Shown: positions 12,201-20,858, numbered from the stretch's first letter. The stretch: 64,000 nucleotides of DNA from Cafeteria roenbergensis (GCA_008330645.1 VLTN01000097.1:1-64000); one strand, 5' to 3'. A program made the numbers and translations. Notes: generated from the sequence alone by a model not told the origin.

Positions 12201-13934
12201 GCAGACACCGATGCCACTGGAGTGGAAGGTGCGGACACCGATGGCGTAAGGGAGGCCAAGGCAGGAAGTGGCGCCGCGGCAGCCGGGCAAGCAGGGTCAG
12301 CGCAGTGTCGCGAGAACGGCTCCGCTGTTGCTCCTGATGTGGGAGCAACGAGCAGCTCTGCCCAGGGCCCACCACTGGTGTTGCCACGCCTGGTGATCCC
12401 ACCATTGCTCTTTTCAGAGGCTGGCATCGGCGCTGGAGCCCACGAGGCATCCGCCCGAAGCCACGGCCACAGTGACCACAGCTTGTCTTCCGACTTGGAG
12501 GGCGATGCATTTGACGCCGGGTCCCTCGTCAGCAATGCCGCGTTCCGGGTTGAGGGCGTCACGGGCCTTTGGGCAGTCGACCATGACCTACCCGAGCTGA
12601 CCGTGGCCCCGGCAGAAGACGAAGACGAGGCACATGGCGACGACGACGGACCCGTGGACTTGTCCTCGCCGGACCCGCCGTCCACCGGCGATTCGTCGTC
12701 CAAGCCCGGCAAGCGCAGGGACACTGCAGATAGCGGCAACGAGTCAGAGGCAGAGGAGGCCGATGCGGAGCCCCCTCTCGACGAGGACGCTGCTGGCGGC
12801 AACGGGCCCTGGCCATGCGAGGCCTGCAGCGGCGCAGGCCCGCTTGGGTGCCACGCATCTGCGCTGCGGGGGCACTTGCGCTGCCTCACCGCGCTGCTGG
12901 GCACTGATGGCTCGGAATTTGTCGAGTTCGACGCGCGAGGTCGCTCCCCATTGTTCTACGCCGCCTCGGCGGGTATGCGCAAGTGCTGCAGCGCGCTGGT
13001 GGACTACCACTCCGACTGGGTATCGTCGCAGGACTCTGAAGGCAACACTGCGCTCTCGGCCGCGTGCGCGAGCGGCCACACAACTGTGGCGACGGTGCTG
13101 CTAGAAGCAGGCGCAGACCCTTCGGCCGTCTCGTCACGGGGGCTGACCCCCGCACACGTAGCAAAGACGCCTTCCTTGATCCACCTGCTTGCCAGCTACG
13201 GAGCACCGCTGGAGGCCAAGGACAAGGCTGGCCGCACACCCTTGTTCGTCGCTTGCGCCCTTGGCCGGCGCAGCGCAGCGGAGATGCTGCTGGAGCTGGA
13301 CACGACGATGACGCTGATCGAGGACCAAGACGAGCGAGGAGATCGCCCGCTGCTCGCCGCAGCGGCCAACGGTCACAAGCACGTGGTTCGCTTGCTGTTG
13401 GGCCACGGGGCCGAGTGGGGCGGCGCGAACCACCAGTCTCTCATTGCAGAGGATGTGGCCCGGGTAAACGGGCACGAGCGCGTGTTCCGTCTCCTGCGCA
13501 GGGTGCGCCTCGCTGATGAGCGAGCCGCGCGGAGCAACGCCCAGGAGGCCTATGCGGGCTCGCTTCTGACGCCGACGCCTGGAGCAGATGCTCCCAAGGG
13601 CGACCTGTTTACCCCTGCGCGCGTGAGCCGGCTGTCAACCATTGGAGAGCACAAGCAGCACGCGCCAGCGGAAACTGGGCACGCGACTGCAGAGGGCACG
13701 GCGACTGACTCCGATTCGGCTGCGCTGGAGAGCGTTGACTGGCCGACGCTGGTTCTCGCCTCCAGCGGCCCGTGGGCCGCTTTCTGGGACCCGAGCCACA
13801 GCGCTGTGTACTACGTTCACGGGCCAACGGGGCAGTCGCAGTGGGACTCGCCGGCCGACGAGCACGGGCCGGTGCTTGCAGAGATGCTGGCCAGCCAAGA
13901 CGCCGATCAGCAGGCGGTCTCGGTCCAAGGGTAG
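9264..13934 (+). CDS. Ankyrin-repeat protein with C-terminal WW-like domain (1,556 aa)
   Basis: Single uninterrupted frame from ATG 9264. Residues 1-1180 are disordered, rich in Pro, Ala and Ser, and include a decapeptide repeat block at about residues 850-994. Residues ~1185-1402 form an ankyrin domain: units such as GRSPLFYAASAGMRKCCSALV, GNTALSAACASGHTTVATVLL, GRTPLFVACALGRRSAAEMLL and GDRPLLAAAANGHKHVVRLLL follow the G-x-TPL-x-A-A-x-x-G-H consensus. Near residues 1503-1532, WAAFWDPSHSAVYYVHG followed by TGQSQWDSP has the spacing of a WW domain (aromatic, YY, second W in QWDSP), which would bind Pro-rich peptides, possibly including the protein's own N-terminus. The combination suggests a cytosolic scaffold; partners and role are unknown. 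No intron is evident. The C-terminus converges with the SAP30/PHD gene. Confidence 0.85.
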   Translation: MNNPWAAAARPVTRGHIIERALGPDALAPVAGRRKPAAGRLGNHTLGRPTVAPDRPVGSLGETLREARQKSGPNAYAMDTGMDGLLGGLLSGTGLESPARASLQEPAGPAPRSRLTSQELRPSIQAQEEPAMAPRGKRGRPLKLKALRLGQSPAFPSPAGFGPQSGAAANATSNASRASFGFGPESPALAMAKAASPARALAPLRQQAKLASRAKSLASSMASTDASMADFPATPSRRAGPAAGPVARTPKAAAVPGASGAGPAGGQHHSRGWSQGSRPSAHAEAAHSGSDDKASSASFGRPGQLHHLRHRPSITKDIPAEDGFDPPTPLATQPWEPPSILESAPGPADPSWAPAAAGARFARVAPPSSRSPGPPLSPPPALKAGRKPPHLSSAVPVVPSDASVQSAARLDAAGSSLAAAPSPAGAPGARPFARRSSPRSHLPRQAALAETRPPASDKRREPARLGKEQPAVVTETRPVLLPPSAAPVASAHPRDPAQPRQRPVSAVGTPGRPTSQARLRGSVGTSGAVNPALPGEGGRQMATSAPTSPRDRKTAAWLGGASSHSPNEPAPASSPSGSESSPEDRARPQLSRAGQSAGIDGSVASPADAVEPVHRPIGSEPMAPAETVSPASASPAMPQKALPRQAASMPAASATRLASAAASTRTEAVSGTGQAQGPGDSVASSAAGDRVDGLQPRTEKQDQPSSQSGDAENRPRGGAMAGEPAKATTTGSATTGLGSRQLDAVAPGSGALQGATALLRPGGVASAVVAAPPGAGTGATAAEGAQGLGTQPQLSVGTAPISACSAADDRSVSIADGATPPSVSKQRKTLDAKHADGGSSGTVGAGATESNTAATGAEGTDAVAVGEATADTDATGVEGADSDATGAEGADVAATGAEGADVAATGAEGADVAATGAEEADVVAVGEATADTDATGMEGADTDATGMEGADSDATGAEGADVAATGAEGADAVAVSEATADTDATGVEGADTDGVREAKAGSGAAAAGQAGSAQCRENGSAVAPDVGATSSSAQGPPLVLPRLVIPPLLFSEAGIGAGAHEASARSHGHSDHSLSSDLEGDAFDAGSLVSNAAFRVEGVTGLWAVDHDLPELTVAPAEDEDEAHGDDDGPVDLSSPDPPSTGDSSSKPGKRRDTADSGNESEAEEADAEPPLDEDAAGGNGPWPCEACSGAGPLGCHASALRGHLRCLTALLGTDGSEFVEFDARGRSPLFYAASAGMRKCCSALVDYHSDWVSSQDSEGNTALSAACASGHTTVATVLLEAGADPSAVSSRGLTPAHVAKTPSLIHLLASYGAPLEAKDKAGRTPLFVACALGRRSAAEMLLELDTTMTLIEDQDERGDRPLLAAAANGHKHVVRLLLGHGAEWGGANHQSLIAEDVARVNGHERVFRLLRRVRLADERAARSNAQEAYAGSLLTPTPGADAPKGDLFTPARVSRLSTIGEHKQHAPAETGHATAEGTATDSDSAALESVDWPTLVLASSGPWAAFWDPSHSAVYYVHGPTGQSQWDSPADEHGPVLAEMLASQDADQQAVSVQG
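11815..12245 (+). repeat. Coding minisatellite, 30-bp unit (decapeptide repeat)
   Basis: About 14 tandem 30-bp units inside the ankyrin/WW gene. The core unit encodes ATGAEGADVA; variants encode DTDATGVEGA and VAVGEATADT. Several neighbouring units are identical at the DNA level (11938-12015), which indicates recent unequal exchange or slippage. The frame is kept because the unit is 10 codons. Confidence 0.9.
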
Positions 13935-14303
13935 CGCTGGTGGTTGTTGCTCTTTGCAGCAGCACTTCTCGAGAGGGGCGTTCCTATCGGGCAGCGCGGA
14001 GTGGCTGCCCAGGCCCTGCGAGGGGTCGTGCGCGGGGTGGGGCCGGTCTGGCAGCGGCGAGGCAATGTCCCCGCTCGTGCGCGCACTGGTGTGTGTGCGT
14101 GTGGATTGGAAGTGCCTGGATTTAATGGGCAGTTGCCGTTGGCGCAAAAGCACAAAGCAAGACACAGCGGCAGAATAAAGCAGCCATGCATGGGGTGGGG
14201 AGAGTTGCATGCCCTTGAGCGAATCGCCCGGGCGCTGGGGCTCAGAGCGCCGGCCCACAGAGAGGCGCGGCGCCGCAGAACACGCTCGCGTGCCGCCCTG
14301 AGC
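13935..14303. other. Convergent spacer
   Basis: This 369 bp spacer lies between two 3' ends. Nothing is recognised in it; it presumably carries both 3' untranslated regions. Confidence 0.5.
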
Positions 14304-15678
14304 TCACCGCCTGCGCGCGCGCTTTCCGGGCTTGGGCTTCCCGCGCGGCCCCTTGCGATGCCGCGGGCGCGAGTAGTCGTCCTCGGTCTCCCGGCAAGCC
14401 GGGCAGTACCAGTCACCCGAGGGCACAGTGGCCGGCGTGAGGCCGACATCGCTGATGTTGTACCACTGCTTGACGCACTCGGGGTGGTCGCAGCCAATCA
14501 TCTGCTGCTCGCTCGCGGCAGGGGCGGCCGCCTCCGCCTGAAGCTGCTCGGGCACGCCTCCGTCGTAAGGGTGCATGTACCCCGGGTGGGCCACAACTTG
14601 CTGCTGGTACACCGCCGGGTGAGCCACCATGTGGCCGGCCATGGGGCTTTGCATTCCGTGGCGGCTGGCCATCTGCTCGTGGGCGGGCGGGTAGCCAGCG
14701 GCAGCGGCTGGGTACTCGGGGTGCTGGTACGGATCGCCGAGTGCCGCAGCGGTGCTGGCATACTTGGCTTGGCGCTCTTGCGCGGCGTGGCGAGCCGATC
14801 CAACGTCACTGGCGCTCACAGGCGCGCGGCGAACCTGCGAGGCGGGCATTGCGGCCAAAGCGCGGCGCGCGGGTGCGTGCGGGGGGAGGGAGGGAATGGC
14901 ATCGCCGCTCGCCAAGGCGTCCGCCCGCGCTGCAGGTAACGCCGCGCGCACCACGGCCAGGGAGCTGGAGCGCTCTCGCTTGCCGCCGTCCCGGCTGTCT
15001 CGCGGGGCTCGCGACTCACGGAGCTCAGGAAGCGAGTGATGCATTCATCTTCTTCGACGTCCAGAGTGGTCTCAAAGTGGCGGGCCACGGTGACGGCCAG
15101 CCCTGGGTCGTCGTGCTTGACGGGGAGGTCGAACTCCTTGCAGTACTTGACCAGAGCCGGAGCCTGCGGTGAGAGCAGTCGGGAGAGGGATTGCGCCGCG
15201 CGATTCGGCTGCAGCGCCGGCCAACCAGCTCATACAACCCCCTCGAGCCGCCCCATCCCGGACGCTGCAACGCCTTGACTTGCACCACCGCATGCGCGTT
15301 GGCTGGGAAGCCCGCTGCGCAGCCGCGGCTTCGAGCGGCACCCCACGGAGGGCGGCACTCTGCGGCCGCCTCAACTGCACGGGCCCAGCTGCAAGCGAGG
15401 CGCCCGCCTCTCGGGCCGCGGCGGGGGAGCCGGCCCCGTGCCTTGCGCCTTCGCGCAGCCACCGGGCGAGCGCACGCGCTGCTCGGCGCGCGCCGGGCCC
15501 GCTCCGCACCGCTGGCTGGGCTCAGCGGACGCAGGCGTTGCGCGGGTCGGCTGGAAGCTCGGATGCCGCCGCGCCGGCCATCGCGGAGCCTGCTCACCCT
15601 CAGTTTCCTGAAGTCCACCGCCATGTGCTCTGGGTATTCGTCGCTTTCCTCGTGGTACGGGTAGAAGCGCGAGTACAT
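14304..15678 (-). CDS. SAP30-like Sin3-binding protein with PHD finger
   Basis: Likely subunit of a Sin3/HDAC-type chromatin complex in the nucleus. Residues ~19-75 read AVDFRKLR, then (across an intron) APALVKYCKEFDLPVKHDD and LAVTVARHFETTLDVEEDE, which follows the SAP30 Sin3-binding domain pattern (L..Y...F.L, then V.RHF). The C-terminal ~40 residues before a basic tail are a C4HC3 PHD finger: IGCDHPECVKQWYNISDVGL followed by GDWYCPACRE, closest in style to ING-type PHD fingers that read histone H3K4me3. The tail is basic (GKPKPGKRARRR). Exons: 15678-15598, 15163-15020 and 14834-14304; introns of 434 and 185 nt with GTGAGC/GTGAGT donors join in phase to give 251 residues. SAP30 homologues known to me carry no PHD, so the fusion is unusual. 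The start ATG is 164 bp from the divergent CFAP97 gene. Confidence 0.75.
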
Positions 15679-15842
15679 GGCGCCCGGTTCGTGGCCGAGT
15701 GGCTCCAGCGCCGGTGCCAGCGCGAGAAGTCTTCGTCGGGCGACAGATCTGGGCCTCAAATAGGGCAGAGTCCGAGCGCATCGAACAGCGGGGAGGGCAA
15801 ACGCCCGCTGCTGGAGCACTCCCGCGCCGCCGCGCCCCCGTC
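15679..15842. promoter_or_regulatory. Short shared 5' region of a divergent gene pair
   Basis: Only 164 bp separate the start codons of the SAP30/PHD gene (minus) and the CFAP97 gene (plus), so both promoters must lie here or reach into the neighbouring gene. No TATA box is obvious. Confidence 0.5.
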
Positions 15843-17171
15843 ATGTACTACGCTCGCAAGGCCGAGCCCCGCTCGAGCAAGCTGCTCTACGAGAGGGAGC
15901 TGGCGGAGCGCCACAAGCGCCACAAGGACCGCCTGCGGAGGATGAAGCCGTCCGTGGACAACAAGCCGCCAAAGCGGTTCGTGCACCTGGAGCGCAACCT
16001 GAAGAAAGAGCAAATGCAAGAAGGTGAGACGGTGCCGAGCCCCCCCCCCAGCTCGCGCGGCTCCACTCGTGGCCCTGCGGCCGCGGCGGGCTGCTGTGGA
16101 AGCCGACACGAGACGTCCCTGAGGCCTTCGCCGAACCGACCCTCGCCGCGGGGTCGCAAAATTGCATTGCCGCGCCCAGCGCGCGCGCCTTCGGCCGGGC
16201 AATGCCTCGAGAGTGTGGGATCGCGCCCAGGAGCGCTGCTGCGGCGGCCGGTGGGCTAGCCTGGACGCCCGGTGCGGGCGAGGGGCGTGGAGGGAGTGCA
16301 CGCGGGAGCGCTTCTGACGGTTGGCGGGCTCGCCATCCAACATTCTCGGCGGTAGCTCGCAGCCACAGGCGTGCCTCCCCGGAGCGGCCGCCCCCTGTTG
16401 GGCCGCCGCGCCAGTTTGCCTCCCTGCTGCGCCCGTCTGCCGGGCGCTTCGGAGTGGGGCGCTGCCCTTAGGCGTGCGCCTCGGAGCCGGCACGTTTTCT
16501 GCCTGAACCAATGGCCATCCGAGTCGCGTGCACGTGACTGCCCCCTGCTCTCGCTCCTCCTTGCCCGTCGCACGCGCGCAGACCGGTTCGCGCAGATTGA
16601 GCACGAGAACCGCCTCTTGCTGCACCGGATGAGCGAGATCATGAACCGCCGCACCCTCGACAACACAAGCTCGGAAGCCAAGTTCGGCCGCTCTCTGAAC
16701 CGCGACGCGCGCAAGAAGGAGCTGCACCGCATCACGGCCGAAAACCAGGCAATTTTGCGTCGGATCCAGGGGGCCGAGCCGGTGTACAACCACTGGAAAT
16801 GGGAGGAGGAAGGCATCAAGCACGCCAAGCTGGTCGACTCAATTTGCGAGTTTCCCGCCGCTCGCCGGAGCCGGACCTCCAGGCCGCACGCTGCTGCGGC
16901 CGCGGCGTCGATGAGCACGGGGATGCTCCCCCCTGTGCGTGGCTCTCGGGCTGGCGGCTCAGCGAGCGAAGCTGCGTTGCCGATGCGCCACGACTATGGA
17001 GGAGCCCGGGGAGGGAGTGCGTCCGCTGCAGATTTGGGCATGGGAGCCTACCCGTCTGGGTCTCTTGGTGGTTCTGCAGCTGGGGCAGACGCTGGCGCAG
17101 CCGCTGCCGGTGCGGGGGCGTACGGTGACGCCGATTACGGGGCCGACTTCGGCGCCGGAGACGACTATTGA
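15843..17171 (+). CDS. CFAP97-domain (hemingway-like) protein
   Basis: Predicted ciliary/flagellar protein of 256 residues. Exon 1 (15843-16023) encodes MYYARKAEPRSSKLLYEREL and a basic stretch KPPKRFVHLERNLKKEQ. A 558-nt intron (GTGAGA to GCGCAG) leads to exon 2 (16582-17171). Exon 2 carries the domain core: FAQIEHENRLLLHRMSEIM, FGRSLNRDARKKELHRI and TAENQAILRRIQG, matching the CFAP97 signature (I..eN..Ll.kM..I, then SLN...R..el.rI..eNq.il.R.q). The C-terminus is Gly/Ala-rich and low complexity. CFAP97 proteins are found in organisms with cilia, so this supports a flagellated host. An in-frame upstream ATG at 15699 is possible, but 15843 gives the compact family N-terminus. Confidence 0.8.
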
Positions 17172-17634
17172 GACGGTCGTGCCTTCCTTGCACGTGGGCT
17201 TGTTCATGCGTCCTCTGCATTCGTTGTGTGACGGCCGTGTGGCCGTGTCGGTCTCCCGAGTACATCGCGCTCGGTTTCGTCGAGATGTGACCAATCAGAG
17301 TGCCCGATGCTCACCCTGAGCTTGTCAAGCTATGCATTGAGCCACACGTTTCGACTCTTCGTCCATGAACGCCCAGGCACGGGAGCTGCGGCACAAGAGA
17401 CGCCGAGAGCCAGTTCAGCCGGTCGTCAGAATGCTAGCGAGTCGAAGCAGACACACCCAGGGAGTGCACAAGTGCAGCCCGGCGTGATAGATGACAGAAG
17501 GCGCACACGCCGAACCGGGCGGGGTATCGTCTTGCGCAAATGCATGAGGCAAAACAAGGCAGCGAGGGCTGAGCGGAAGCAGGGATGTGTTATTTAAAAT
17601 TAATAATACAAAAATCGGGCCGGATATCAGCGTA
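17172..17634. other. Spacer upstream of tRNA-like cluster
   Basis: 463 bp after the CFAP97 stop. It is less GC-rich than the genes and ends in the AT-rich element listed separately. No protein gene is seen. Confidence 0.5.
17590..17614 (+). promoter_or_regulatory. AT-rich upstream element of tRNA-like copy 1
   Basis: A 25-bp almost pure A/T stretch (TATTTAAAATTAATAATACA and following) ends 20 bp before the first tRNA-like gene. Similar short AT blocks sit at the same distance before copies 2 (18012-18018, TAATTTT) and 3 (18329-18337, ACAAAATTT). In this GC-rich DNA they stand out and resemble TATA-like positioning elements seen upstream of some eukaryotic Pol III genes. Confidence 0.5.
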
Positions 17635-17705
17635 GGGGCCTTAAGCTAGTGGCAGACGGTAAGATTCCAGTCCTTGCAGCACCGGTTCGATTCCGGTAGG
17701 CCTCA
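17635..17705 (+). tRNA. tRNA-like gene, anticodon reads CCA (Trp?), copy 1
   Basis: 71 nt. The 7-bp acceptor stem pairs GGGGCCT with AGGCCTC (one G-T), followed by discriminator A. The T arm is perfect (ACCGG / TTCGATT / CCGGT) and supplies a canonical B box GGTTCGATTCC. The anticodon arm pairs GTAAG with CTTGC around ATTCCAGTC, placing CCA (17667-17669) in the centre after a T and before a purine, as in tRNA-Trp. The D arm is poor: the A-box-like TAAGCTAGTGG is present but the D stem pairs weakly. There is no encoded CCA tail, as usual in eukaryotes. T5 follows at 17708-17712. It could be a genuine unusual tRNA-Trp or a tRNA-derived element. Confidence 0.65.
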
Positions 17706-17707
17706 CC

Positions 17708-17712
17708 TTTTT
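17708..17712 (+). terminator. Pol III T-run after tRNA-like copy 1
   Basis: TTTTT two bases after the discriminator base; the same spacing is found after all three copies. Confidence 0.7.
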
Positions 17713-18038
17713 GTCTCGGTTTGGGTCGCCCCATCCAACTGCCAACCGATGCCAGTCCAGCCCTGCCACGACAGGTGCGGGCCGAACTGCCAGTGCGCTC
17801 CATAGAGCGGAAGGCAAGCCGTTGTTCGGCGGCCCAAAGGTGTAAAAGCGTTGAGAGGCGGGAACGGTGGCTGCAAGGACCCCCCACCTTTTCTGTTCCC
17901 CGCCTCCCACCTTGCAAACATGCCGGACTAGCGTATAGCGCCCCGGGGCAACGCCAGGGCCGCAGCGCGGCCGCAACGGGCACATCCGCAATGGGGTTGG
18001 TACAGCTATGGTAATTTTGGCGCTGCCCAGCTAACGTA
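17713..18038. other. Spacer between tRNA-like copies 1 and 2
   Basis: This 326 bp spacer has no sequence in common with the other inter-copy spacer apart from the AT block and CGTA just before the tRNA. No gene is seen. Confidence 0.5.
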
Positions 18039-18109
18039 GGGGCCTTAAGCTAGTGGCAGACGGTAAGATTCCAGTCCTTGCAGCACCGGTTCGATTCCGG
18101 TAGGCCTCA
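18039..18109 (+). tRNA. tRNA-like gene, anticodon reads CCA (Trp?), copy 2
   Basis: Identical to copy 1 over all 71 nt; CCA lies at 18071-18073. It is preceded by CGTA and, about 20 bp further up, TAATTTT (18012-18018). T5 lies at 18112-18116. Beyond the T run copies 2 and 3 share TTTTTGCGCGATGTGT. Confidence 0.65.
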
Positions 18110-18111
18110 CC

Positions 18112-18116
18112 TTTTT
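18112..18116 (+). terminator. Pol III T-run after tRNA-like copy 2
   Basis: TTTTT two bases after the discriminator base. Confidence 0.7.
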
Positions 18117-18355
18117 GCGCGATGTGTCCAGAGATGCGAGCTTTTATGCCTCCTCTGCGTGCTGGGTTCTGGCCGAAGCGAGGTGCACGAGAGCCATCGG
18201 GAAGCAGTGTCGGCCAGTGTCGGGAAGTGAAGAAGGGACCGTGCGTCGAATCATGACGTAAACACACCGCGGGCGCCAGGACCGAGGCGTTGGACGAAGG
18301 CACCCGCAGGCTTGTCTCATCTAGAGATACAAAATTTGGCGTCTTTTGCAGCGTA

Positions 18356-18426
18356 GGGGCCTTAAGCTAGTGGCAGACGGTAAGATTCCAGTCCTTGCAG
18401 CACCGGTTCGATTCCGGTAGGCCTCA
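18356..18426 (+). tRNA. tRNA-like gene, anticodon reads CCA (Trp?), copy 3
   Basis: Identical to copies 1 and 2 over all 71 nt; CCA lies at 18388-18390. It is preceded by GCGTA and an ACAAAATTT block at 18329-18337. The T run at 18429-18433 abuts the region upstream of the next protein gene. Three identical copies 404 and 317 bp apart with different spacers suggest selection or gene conversion on the tRNA unit itself. Confidence 0.65.
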
Positions 18427-18428
18427 CC

Positions 18429-18433
18429 TTTTT
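18429..18433 (+). terminator. Pol III T-run after tRNA-like copy 3
   Basis: TTTTT two bases after the discriminator base. Confidence 0.7.
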
Positions 18434-18671
18434 GCGCGATGTGTGTGCCAGCCTCATAACCCTGGCCGAGAGTTGGGCTGCTCTGCCTGCCTGCGCATTC
18501 ACGCCGCAGGCCCGATCACTGGCACTTTTGACATCCCACCCCAGTGCAACACCGCCAGAACAAGCGCCGGGCTGCCTGGCGGTGGCACCATTAGCTGTCG
18601 AGCCGCAGGAGCAGAGCTGGAACTCGCCACGGTGCGAGATTTCCCGGCAAAAGCTGGCTTCCTGCGACTGG

Positions 18672-20858
18672 ATGGCAAGGACGCGCCGGCGAGCAGCAGG
18701 GACTGGTCGAAGCTTGGGAAGCGCTGCGGATAATGCGCGGGCGGCGGTGCGGGCCGTTGCCCGCGCGCTCGGGTGTGTTGCAGACATGCAATCAATTGTC
18801 GGAGCCACGCGCGTCCAGCTCGCATCAAGCTCGACCGCGGAGGCGACGACGCCCACGATGCCGGGGTGGAGTCAGGCAGGCCTCGGTGGGGCTGCCAGGG
18901 CCGCGGGGTGGGATGCGATGGCCTCCTTGGTGCTCCCGCAGCTGGCCGAGCTGCTGCGGGCAGAGTTCGGCACGGGCGGCCCGCTCCATGAAGCGATTAG
19001 CGCCGTTGTCAGAGAGGACCCCGAAGCGGCCAGGGCGGGGGGGGGCGTTGAGGACGACCCCGTGCGCGCCGTGCGCGCCGCGCGGGCGTGCGCCGCTGTC
19101 AGAGGGCAGCTTGTGCCGCCTCTGGGCACGGCCCTCACCACCTTGGACGCGCTCTCCTCGGCACTGGAGCTCGCCGTGAAAGGGCGGCAACGAGCGCGGA
19201 GCAGCCTGCTCGCTAGTGTGGCCGACAATGTCGAGAACGCGGCGATTGCCATCTGCCTGGTCGGCGTGGCCGTGGTGTGTTCCAGGAGTTGGATATGGAG
19301 CTCGCCGCTTGAGTCGCCCAGGGACGTCCCACGCGGAGCGATGCGGTTTTTGCTGCGCGCGGTGATCGATGCCGACGAGTGGCGCAGCGCGTGGGGGCAG
19401 GCTGTGGACGACGCTTCGGCGCTCGTGGACTTGTCCCAATGGATGTCGCTCCCAGAGCGAGCAGCGGGGTGGATCGCTGAGACGTGGGAGACAGCGTGTC
19501 GGCTAGGCCGGTCGCCGTCCGTTGCCCATGCTCTTGTCGAGTGGGTCAGCGAGTCGACAGCGGAGGCGCGCGCCGAGCTGGAGGATGCTGTGCGTTTCTC
19601 TGTGCAGCTGTGGGTGGAGGTTGTCGGCGTTGGAGCGGCCATTGGAAGCGCTGGCTTTGCGATTGCGACCCTCGGAAACCTTGGGGAGGACCAGCTTGCG
19701 TCGCCCCAGCACCGCCTTGCCGCCGCGCTCTTCGGCCGCTGGGCAGGCACAGTCGTGGGTCCGCCAGCACTATGGAGCGAGGCCCCGGCCCCGTGGACAG
19801 AGCCTGCCCCCGGTGAAGGCGACGAGTCGGAGCGCACACTGTGCATGGCCCCTAGCGGCCTGACGGTGTCCGCGGAGGCGTGGAAGCGCAGCATGAGCGC
19901 CACCCTCGCGGCAAACTCCACCGGCGTGCGGCACGGCTTCTCGCCCTGCCTGGATGCGTGGCTCGCCCCGGTTGGCGACGCGGGAGACGGCTTGGCGCAG
20001 TGGCTGGAAGCAGTCAGGTTGCGCGGAAGGGACGCTCTCGACTCCCTGTTCCACGCGCCAGAGGTCGCGTGGCTGCTTGGGCCAATAGAGGCCCCGCCGC
20101 CGCCCCCGGGGCTGTCCGCCTGCGCGGCTGCTTTGACAGGCGTGTCTGCAGCGCTTTCGGTCGCAGACCACGACCCGCATGCGGCTGTTGAGCTTGCGAT
20201 GGAGAGGTGGTCGCGGCGGCACGAGACAGTGACGGCCCGTTGCGCTGAGTCGGCAGCGGCGCGGGATGCCGCCGCAGCCGCTGCCGCACGCGATGGAACG
20301 CTTGGCGTCGCAGCAGCAGCATCCCAGCTCTTCTGTTCGGGGCTGCGGCGTCGATCGGCATGGTGGCGGCGGTTTCATGAATCTCCAGTTTCCCGGGCAG
20401 CGTCGCTCGCGCGAGATGCCGGGCCCCTGAGCTCAAGCTGGAAGGTTGTGTTGTGGTGGTGGCGCGCCTGGCTTGGGCACAAAGGCGCGCTCTGGCTCTG
20501 GCCGTCTTTGGGAGACACAGGCGAGAGCGACGCGTGTGCCTTCGCTGCGGATGCGTGCTTGGCTGTGGCAGACGAGAGGTCGCTCCTCCGTCACGATGAC
20601 ATCGCCGCTGACTGCGAAGCGCAAGTCGCCGCTGGGCTGGGCGGCGGCGCCCTGGCGCAAGAGTGCGCCGTCCTTCTCGGCCGGGGCATTGTGCCGTCCC
20701 CAGTCGTGTACGGGGCGCTGCAGTGGACCTGCACCGGCCTGCGCGTCGCCAAGGAGACCGCTTCGTTCGTTTCCACGAGCGCTGGAATCCTCCCTGACCT
20801 GCTCGCCGGGGCGGCGGCGCTATTCGGAGCGCTCGACCAGGTGAGCAGGGCAGATTGA
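18672..20858 (+). CDS. Hypothetical helical protein (about 728 aa)
   Basis: Not recognised. The frame is open from 18432 to 20858. The first ATG is at 18672 (MARTRRRAAGTG); ATGs at 18786 (MQSIVGATRV) and 18858 (MPGWSQAGLGG) are alternatives, and coding quality is clearest from about 18850. The protein is rich in Ala, Leu, Trp and Glu with many amphipathic helices. Two stretches could be membrane helices: AAIAICLVGVAVVC near 19250 and VGAAIGSAGFAIATLG near 19640. It has no Cys/His clusters and no nucleotide-binding loop. The overall look (long alpha-helical, scattered Trp) would fit an alpha-solenoid or vesicle-tether protein, but no family motif supports this. It converges with the acyl-CoA dehydrogenase gene 139 bp away. 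Confidence 0.65.
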   Translation: MARTRRRAAGTGRSLGSAADNARAAVRAVARALGCVADMQSIVGATRVQLASSSTAEATTPTMPGWSQAGLGGAARAAGWDAMASLVLPQLAELLRAEFGTGGPLHEAISAVVREDPEAARAGGGVEDDPVRAVRAARACAAVRGQLVPPLGTALTTLDALSSALELAVKGRQRARSSLLASVADNVENAAIAICLVGVAVVCSRSWIWSSPLESPRDVPRGAMRFLLRAVIDADEWRSAWGQAVDDASALVDLSQWMSLPERAAGWIAETWETACRLGRSPSVAHALVEWVSESTAEARAELEDAVRFSVQLWVEVVGVGAAIGSAGFAIATLGNLGEDQLASPQHRLAAALFGRWAGTVVGPPALWSEAPAPWTEPAPGEGDESERTLCMAPSGLTVSAEAWKRSMSATLAANSTGVRHGFSPCLDAWLAPVGDAGDGLAQWLEAVRLRGRDALDSLFHAPEVAWLLGPIEAPPPPPGLSACAAALTGVSAALSVADHDPHAAVELAMERWSRRHETVTARCAESAAARDAAAAAAARDGTLGVAAAASQLFCSGLRRRSAWWRRFHESPVSRAASLARDAGPLSSSWKVVLWWWRAWLGHKGALWLWPSLGDTGESDACAFAADACLAVADERSLLRHDDIAADCEAQVAAGLGGGALAQECAVLLGRGIVPSPVVYGALQWTCTGLRVAKETASFVSTSAGILPDLLAGAAALFGALDQVSRAD

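Noticed and set aside
11815-12245. CRISPR-like array
   Set aside because: The regular 30-bp units are tandem without spacers and code in frame; this is a minisatellite.
11102-12904. 600-codon minus-strand frame
   Set aside because: Antisense shadow of the ankyrin/WW gene; its SAPSAPVA repeats are the complement of the coding minisatellite.
17627-18856. Minus-strand peptides ending in RPTGIEPVLQGLESYRLPLA, repeated three times
   Set aside because: These are translations of the antisense strand of the three tRNA-like genes, a common annotation artefact, not a protein family.
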